Below, one piece after another: positions 59,415 to 64,000 of a stretch of DNA of 64,000 bases. Positions within the stretch are counted from its first letter, which is position 1. Every line of letters begins with the position of its first letter. The DNA comes from Phascolarctobacterium_A succinatutens_B (GTDB lineage Bacteria > Bacillota > Negativicutes > Acidaminococcales > Acidaminococcaceae), in NCBI RefSeq assembly GCF_958453765.1, contig NZ_CAUDZA010000001.1, positions 124,001-188,000 on the forward strand, given 5' to 3'. Position numbers and translations under genes: made by a program. The notes under the pieces are model-generated. The model did no database searches, had not been told where the DNA came from, and worked only from the letters and a program-made list of their open reading frames with translations.

Positions 59415-61007
59415 ATGTATATCCCTAAACTGCATAAAATCTGGCTTTGTCAAAACGACAAGGGCGGTATCTATATGTATCCCAAAATGGCAAATCGTCA
59501 CGGCCTGATTGCCGGTGCTACCGGTACAGGCAAAACCGTTACGCTCAAGGTGCTGGCAGAAAGCTTCAGTGAAATGGGCGTACCTGTTTTTCTGGCTGAT
59601 ATCAAGGGCGACGTTTCCGGTATGTGCCTACCCGGTGAGGACAGCGAAGGCTTCCGCAAGCGCTTAAGAAACAAGCTGGGTCTGGAAACGGAATGGAAAT
59701 TCGCCGGTTATCCGGTACGCTTCTGGGACGTTTACGGCAAGGGAGGCATTCCCGTACGCGCTACCGTTTCGGAAATGGGACCTGATCTGCTCAGCCGTCT
59801 GCTGGAGCTGAACGAAACTCAAAGCGGTGTAATGAATATTGTTTTCCGCGTAGCAGATGACCAAGGCCTGCTGCTGTTGGATTTCAAGGATTTGCGCAGC
59901 ATGGTGCAATACGTCGGTGATAACGCAGCCCAGTTCAAGACCAGCTACGGCAATATCACTCCCGCCAGCATCGGTGCTATCCAAAGAGCTTTGCTGCGTC
60001 TGGAGGATCAGGGTGCGGATATTTTCTTCGGCGAACCGGCACTTGATATCAAGGACTGGTTTGCTACGGCAGAAGACGGCCGCGGCGTTATCAATCTGCT
60101 GCACGCTACAGAACTGTTCCAACGCCCGCTGCTCTACTCCACCTTCTTGCTGTGGATGCTTTCCGAGCTCTACGAAATGATGCCGGAAGCAGGCGATTTG
60201 GATAAACCCAAGATGGTCTTCTTCTTCGACGAAGCACATCTGATTTTTAAGGATGCACCGCAATCCCTTTTGGATAAGATTGAACAGATTGTCCGCCTCA
60301 TCCGTTCCAAGGGCATCGGTATTTACTTTATCACCCAACAGCCTACAGACGTACCCGAAAGTGTACTGGCACAGCTCGGCAACAAGCTGCAGCATGCACT
60401 GCGCGCCTACACTCCCAAGGAACGCAAGAGCCTTAAAGCTACCGCACAATCCTTCCGCGAAAACCCGGCATTAGATGCCGAAGCAGCCTTAGGCGAGCTT
60501 GGTACAGGCGAGGTGCTTGTTTCTATGCTGGACCCCGAAGGTATTCCTTCTATCGTACAGCGTGCCTATGTAATGCCGCCGCGCAGCTATCTTGGCGTGT
60601 GCGACGATAATAAACGCCAGCAACTGATTAAGGACTGCCCGCTCTACAGCAAATATGCAGAAGCTGTTGACCGTGAATCCGCCTACGAGCTGCTGACACA
60701 AAAGGCAGAAGAGGCACATGCGGAAGCCGAAGCGGCAGCGAAGGCTGAAGCTGAAGCGAAGGAAGCAGCGCTGAGAGAAAAAGAAGAAGCTAAGCAGGCC
60801 AAGGAAGCAGAACGTGCTGCCAAAGCTGCGGAACGTGAGCGCATTGCAGCAGAACGTGCTGCTCAAAGAAGCAGCGGCCGCCAAACCAAGAGCGTGTTGG
60901 ACAAGGTATTTGACAGCGCCGTTAATTCCGCTACCCGCACAGTCGGCAGCCAAATCGGCAGCAAGCTGGTACGCGGTATTTTAGGAAGTCTTTTTAAAGG
61001 TAAATAA
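59415..61007 (+). CDS. HerA-like (DUF853, YjgR family) ATPase
   Basis: A 530-residue P-loop ATPase of the FtsK-HerA group. Walker A is GATGTGKT near residue 36, Walker B MVFFFDEAHLIF near 270. The C-terminal 100 residues are a long Ala/Glu/Lys-rich coiled coil, then a Gly/Ser segment QIGSKLVRGILGSLFKGK. The YjgR family has no proven role; a DNA-moving or protein-remodelling motor is likely. AAGGAGG before the ATG. Confidence 0.88.
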   Translation: MYIPKLHKIWLCQNDKGGIYMYPKMANRHGLIAGATGTGKTVTLKVLAESFSEMGVPVFLADIKGDVSGMCLPGEDSEGFRKRLRNKLGLETEWKFAGYPVRFWDVYGKGGIPVRATVSEMGPDLLSRLLELNETQSGVMNIVFRVADDQGLLLLDFKDLRSMVQYVGDNAAQFKTSYGNITPASIGAIQRALLRLEDQGADIFFGEPALDIKDWFATAEDGRGVINLLHATELFQRPLLYSTFLLWMLSELYEMMPEAGDLDKPKMVFFFDEAHLIFKDAPQSLLDKIEQIVRLIRSKGIGIYFITQQPTDVPESVLAQLGNKLQHALRAYTPKERKSLKATAQSFRENPALDAEAALGELGTGEVLVSMLDPEGIPSIVQRAYVMPPRSYLGVCDDNKRQQLIKDCPLYSKYAEAVDRESAYELLTQKAEEAHAEAEAAAKAEAEAKEAALREKEEAKQAKEAERAAKAAERERIAAERAAQRSSGRQTKSVLDKVFDSAVNSATRTVGSQIGSKLVRGILGSLFKGK

Positions 61008-61011
61008 AAAA

Positions 61012-61050
61012 ATTCAGGACTGACGCACAGCCAAGGCGTCAGTCCTTTTA
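61012..61050. terminator. Bidirectional intrinsic terminator
   Basis: Stem AGGACTGACGC/GCGTCAGTCCT; T4 on plus and T7 on the minus strand. Ends the HerA-like and cupin genes. Confidence 0.85.
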
Positions 61051-61071
61051 GTTTAGACATAAAAGCTATAA

Positions 61072-61419
61072 TTATTTTTTGATTACCAGAGCCTGCAGCA
61101 GCAAATCCTCGGCAGCATCTGCCGGATTACCGATAGCATGGCCTTCACCGCTGGGACAGTGCACCTTGTCACCTGCGTGCAGCGTTATTGCCTTACCGTT
61201 ATCATTGTACTCGGCAGTTCCCTGCAGCACTACGATAGTTTCACTGTTGCCGTCATGGATATGATAGCCAAGGCTGCAGCCCGGTTTAAGAATTACCTTA
61301 GCGTACATTACTACGCTGTCATTAAGCATGCTTTCGTCAAGATAATGTTCAATAATTACGTCACCATTTCCACCGAAGCGGTTGGCACAGATATCTGTTT
61401 TGCTGTTTGTTATTTTCAT
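61072..61419 (-). CDS. Small cupin domain protein
   Basis: A 115-residue single-domain cupin. Motif 1 is PGCSLGYHIHDGNSETIVVLQG (with His-x-His and Glu), motif 2 is HAGDKVHCPSGEGHAIGN, so a divalent metal site is likely. Function unknown; many such proteins are sugar isomerases, dioxygenases or regulators. ATG 61419 has GAGGGGG upstream. Confidence 0.86.
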   Translation of the reverse strand: MKITNSKTDICANRFGGNGDVIIEHYLDESMLNDSVVMYAKVILKPGCSLGYHIHDGNSETIVVLQGTAEYNDNGKAITLHAGDKVHCPSGEGHAIGNPADAAEDLLLQALVIKK

Positions 61420-61512
61420 AAGCAAAGCCCCCTCTTTTTTTACTGCTTCCATTATATGCCTATTTCGTGCTGCAGGCAAATATTTCTCTGCCAGCATATA
61501 TAAGTTATCTCC

Positions 61513-61541
61513 TTGACACTTACTGACAAAAACATTATACT
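61513..61541 (+). promoter_or_regulatory. Promoter of thiSFGH
   Basis: TTGACA (61513-61518), 17-base spacer, TATACT (61536-61541), a near-consensus promoter. Confidence 0.75.
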
Positions 61542-61552
61542 TATGCTAACAA

Positions 61553-61640
61553 CTTCATTAACAAAGCTTAGAGTGAGTCTGAAATTTAGCTCATGAAGGG
61601 GTACACCACCACGGGTGTAGCTTTTTCATGAGCTTTTTTT
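61553..61640 (+). promoter_or_regulatory. thi leader with terminator and possible alternative pairing
   Basis: The leader (from about 61548) contains a perfect 10-base stem AGCTCATGAA/TTCATGAGCT (61588-61597 and 61625-61634) with an inner stem TACACC/GGTGTA and a T run to 61640, directly before the thiS ribosome site. Upstream CTTCAT (61553-61558) could pair with ATGAAG (61593-61598) and break the terminator. The THI-element (TPP) consensus is not visible. It could be an attenuator or an unknown regulatory RNA. Confidence 0.5.
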
Positions 61641-61661
61641 ATTACCCGAAAGGAGAAAATC

Positions 61662-61856
61662 ATGCTTATCAACGGAGAAGAAAAGGCCTTAGGCTGCCCC
61701 ATCGCTCTCAGCGAGCTGCTTACGCAGCTCGGCTATCGCACTGCGTTTGTTGCCGTAGAACTTAACGGCAATATCATCAAGCAGGCGGATTTTGGCAGTA
61801 CAACAATTACCGACGCCGATAAATTGGAAATTGTCAGCTTTGTAGGAGGTGGCTGA
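61662..61856 (+). CDS. thiS: Sulfur carrier protein ThiS
   Basis: A 64-residue ubiquitin-like protein that carries sulfur for the thiazole of thiamine; it ends in Gly-Gly (FVGGG), the site of adenylation. AAAGGAG before the ATG. The thiF start follows the stop directly. Confidence 0.95.
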   Translation: MLINGEEKALGCPIALSELLTQLGYRTAFVAVELNGNIIKQADFGSTTITDADKLEIVSFVGGG

Positions 61857-62486
61857 ATGATTAGCAAGGAGGAAATAAACGCAGCACTTGGCAAAGGACT
61901 GACACAGGCGCAGCTTGACGCTCTGCATAACGCGCGCGTTGCTGTCGTCGGCCTCGGCGGACTCGGCAGCAATATAGCAGTCGCCTTAACACGTCTTGGC
62001 ATAGCTCAGCTTTATCTTTATGATTTCGACAAGGTAGAGCTTTCCAATCTCAACCGTCAATATTATTTTCTTGATGATATAGGGCAATACAAAGCAGACG
62101 CCCTTGTGAAGCATTTGCGCCAGATAAACCCCTACGCAGCTTTGCATTCGCAGGTAGTCAAGGTAACTCAGGAAAATATCCCCACGCTTTTAGGTGACTG
62201 TGACATCATCTGCGAAGCGCTTGATGATGCTGCCGGCAAGGCTATGCTCGTGAGCACTGTATTGAGTACCTGGAGCGATAAAAAGGTTATCGCCGGCAGC
62301 GGCATTGCAGGCTTCGGCAAAGCAGAAGAAATCACCAGTAAAAAAATCACAAAAAATCTTTATCTTTGCGGCGACGGCAGCAGCGATTTTCACGATTTAC
62401 CGCTCTGCGGTGCGCGCGTCGCGCTCTGCGCCATGCAGCAGGCACTGCTTGCTGCACGCATTATTTTAAACTTGGAGGAGAATTAA
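61857..62486 (+). CDS. thiF: ThiS adenylyltransferase ThiF
   Basis: A 209-residue E1-like enzyme: VVGLGGLGSNIAVALTRLG (ATP-binding), DKVELSNLNRQYYF, and CDIICEALDDAAGK. This is the short ThiF form that lacks the C-terminal zinc Cys pairs. It activates ThiS. Adjacent to thiS and thiG. Confidence 0.95.
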   Translation: MISKEEINAALGKGLTQAQLDALHNARVAVVGLGGLGSNIAVALTRLGIAQLYLYDFDKVELSNLNRQYYFLDDIGQYKADALVKHLRQINPYAALHSQVVKVTQENIPTLLGDCDIICEALDDAAGKAMLVSTVLSTWSDKKVIAGSGIAGFGKAEEITSKKITKNLYLCGDGSSDFHDLPLCGARVALCAMQQALLAARIILNLEEN

Positions 62487-62487
62487 A

Positions 62488-63255
62488 ATGACTAACGATA
62501 CATGGACTTTAGGCGGACACGAATTTCATTCCCGTTTTATTTTAGGCAGCGGCAAATATTCGCTGGACTTAATCAAAGCAGCCGTAGAGCAGGCCGGTGC
62601 GGAAATCCTTACGCTCGCTCTGCGCCGCGCCAACAGCGGCGCTCTTGCCAACATTCTTGATTACGTGCCGGAAAACGTCACCTTGCTGCCCAACACCAGT
62701 GGTGCACGCAACGCCGAAGAAGCAGTGCGCATCGCCCGCCTCGCACGCGAGCTTTGCCACACCGACTTTGTAAAAATCGAAGTAATCAAAGACAGCAAAT
62801 ACCTGCTTCCCGACAACCATGAAACCCTCAAGGCAACAGAAATTCTTGCCAAAGAAGGCTTCATCGTTATGCCCTATATGTACCCTGATCTGCAAAGTGC
62901 ACGTGACATGCGTGACGCCGGTGCTGCCTGCATCATGCCGCTGGGTGCACCGATTGGCAGCAACAAGGGCCTTTGCACCAAGGACTTTATCCAAATCTTA
63001 ATCAACGAAATCTACCTGCCGATTATTGTCGACGCAGGCATCGGCAAACCGTCACAGGCCTGCGAAGCTATGGAAATGGGCGCAGCGGCTATCATGGCGA
63101 ACACCGCGATTGCCAGCGCCGGCAACCTGCCGCTCATGGCCAGTGCCTTCCGCGATGCCATCAACGCCGGCCGCAAGGCTTATCTTGCAGGCTGCGGCAG
63201 TGTCCGTGATGCAGCCTGCGCCAGCTCCCCGCTGACAGGCTTTTTGCATGATTGA
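62488..63255 (+). CDS. thiG: Thiazole synthase ThiG
   Basis: A 255-residue TIM-barrel protein that forms the thiazole phosphate from DXP, dehydroglycine and ThiS-thiocarboxylate. It shows FHSRFILGSGKYS, the Lys of DFVKIEVIKD, and the phosphate region DAGIGKPSQACEAMEMGAAAIMANTAIASA. One base after thiF. Confidence 0.96.
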   Translation: MTNDTWTLGGHEFHSRFILGSGKYSLDLIKAAVEQAGAEILTLALRRANSGALANILDYVPENVTLLPNTSGARNAEEAVRIARLARELCHTDFVKIEVIKDSKYLLPDNHETLKATEILAKEGFIVMPYMYPDLQSARDMRDAGAACIMPLGAPIGSNKGLCTKDFIQILINEIYLPIIVDAGIGKPSQACEAMEMGAAAIMANTAIASAGNLPLMASAFRDAINAGRKAYLAGCGSVRDAACASSPLTGFLHD

Positions 63256-63264
63256 GGTGACAGC

Positions 63265-64000
63265 ATGAAGAACGAAGATAAATTTTTTAACAACAGTATT
63301 TATGATGAGCAGGCAGCAGCCTTCAGCGAAAAACAGCTGACCGATCCGATGCAGTATCAGGAAGGCATGGAAATTATCGACTCCGATATTTTTGACAAGG
63401 TGCAGACTGCCCGTGCTACTTACGATTACAACCAATACACTGAAGCAGACGTGCTTGCAGCCCTCGCTCACAGCGAGCGTACGCCCGATGACTTCGCGGC
63501 CCTGCTTTCGCCTGCTGCTCTGCCTCTTTTAGAGGAAATTGCCCACGCCGCACAAATTGAGCGCCAGCGTTACTTCGGCAATAACGTTACCTTTTTCACC
63601 CCGCTGTACATTGCCAACTACTGCGAAAACTACTGCATCTACTGCGGCTTCAACAGTCACAATAAAATTCAGCGCGCCTGCCTGAGCAGCGAGCAGATTG
63701 CTGCCGAAATGCAGGCCATCGCCGCCACCGGCCAGCAGGAAATCCTTATTCTTACCGGCGAAAGCCGCAAGATGAGCGACGTGCATTACATCGGTGAAGC
63801 CTGCAAGCAAGCCCGCCAATACTTTAAGGTTGTCGGCGTAGAGATTTATCCGCTCAACAGCGATGAATATGCTTACCTGCATGAATGCGGCGTGGATTAC
63901 GTAACTGTTTTCCAGGAAACATATAACAAGGATAAATACGCACAACTGCATCTGGCAGGTCATAAGCGCATCTTCCCATACCGCTTTTACGCACAGGAGC
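63265..64000 (+). CDS. thiH: 2-iminoacetate synthase ThiH, N-terminal part (cut by window edge)
   Basis: Radical SAM enzyme that makes dehydroglycine from tyrosine; about 245 residues are visible and the gene continues off the right edge. The cluster motif CxxxCxxC is present as YCENYCIYCGF. GAGGTGAC precedes ATG 63265, 9 bases after thiG. Fourth gene of thiSFGH. Confidence 0.93.
   Translation, partial: MKNEDKFFNNSIYDEQAAAFSEKQLTDPMQYQEGMEIIDSDIFDKVQTARATYDYNQYTEADVLAALAHSERTPDDFAALLSPAALPLLEEIAHAAQIERQRYFGNNVTFFTPLYIANYCENYCIYCGFNSHNKIQRACLSSEQIAAEMQAIAATGQQEILILTGESRKMSDVHYIGEACKQARQYFKVVGVEIYPLNSDEYAYLHECGVDYVTVFQETYNKDKYAQLHLAGHKRIFPYRFYAQE

Noticed and set aside
61542..61661. TPP riboswitch (THI element)
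   Set aside because: The conserved CUGAGA and ACCUGAUCUGG cores are absent.
1..64000. CRISPR array, prophage or insertion sequence
   Set aside because: No regularly spaced repeats, no cas, integrase, transposase or phage structural genes were seen.

Overview
The window looks like ordinary chromosome from a diderm firmicute of the class Negativicutes, probably an Acidaminococcaceae-type gut anaerobe such as Phascolarctobacterium. This is inferred from the mix of firmicute-type genes (PurR, YitT, HutP family, FtsH, Septu-like defence) with an outer-membrane beta-barrel protein and a type IV pilin cassette. Amino-acid, serine and polyamine metabolism and a single-chain pyruvate carboxylase also fit. 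I see no prophage, insertion sequence, CRISPR array or rRNA. Nearly every gene is intact; only atpD (left edge) and thiH (right edge) are cut by the window.

Layout. 1-7771 (minus): wecA, wecB and an F-type ATP synthase operon, atpZ-I-B-E-F-(H'A)-G-D. The delta C-terminal domain is fused to the front of alpha and there is no separate atpH. 8248-10112: an exported beta-barrel protein and an exported choloylglycine-hydrolase-like Ntn hydrolase. 10190-12905 (minus): a Y-family polymerase with a coupled small partner, and a YitT protein. 13096-20274 (plus): ispE, gntR, a nucleotidyltransferase, purR, glmU, prs, a polysaccharide deacetylase and pth. 20351-23899 (minus): a pilin/PilC cassette with no ATPase. 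24107-31367: an MFS exporter, ftsH and pyc. 31540-38758: an unrecognised 509-residue protein, galE-galU-pgm, and a compact Septu-like PtuAB cassette. 38934-43404: a DUF401 protein, putP, a small membrane protein and HicAB.

43467-50323 (minus) is a polyamine operon, speA-speE-CASDH-CASDC-aguA-aguB. It encodes arginine to agmatine to N-carbamoylputrescine to putrescine, then spermidine by the carboxyspermidine route, plus an aminopropyltransferase. Next come ilvN-ilvB (small subunit first) and four tRNA genes (Leu, Lys, Gln, His). 53590-57495 (minus) is a serine-use operon: Na+/solute symporter, HutP-family protein, serine dehydratase beta and alpha, and RidA, which clears the 2-aminoacrylate made by the dehydratase. 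The right end carries a TSCPD protein, CorA, a HerA-like ATPase, a cupin protein and thiS-thiF-thiG-thiH behind a leader that is not a THI element.

Most worth following: the delta-alpha ATP synthase fusion, the HutP-family protein in the serine operon with repeated UAG sites in its leader, the PtuAB cassette, the thi leader with a terminator and a possible alternative pairing, the polyamine cluster with two final routes, and the exported Ntn hydrolase.
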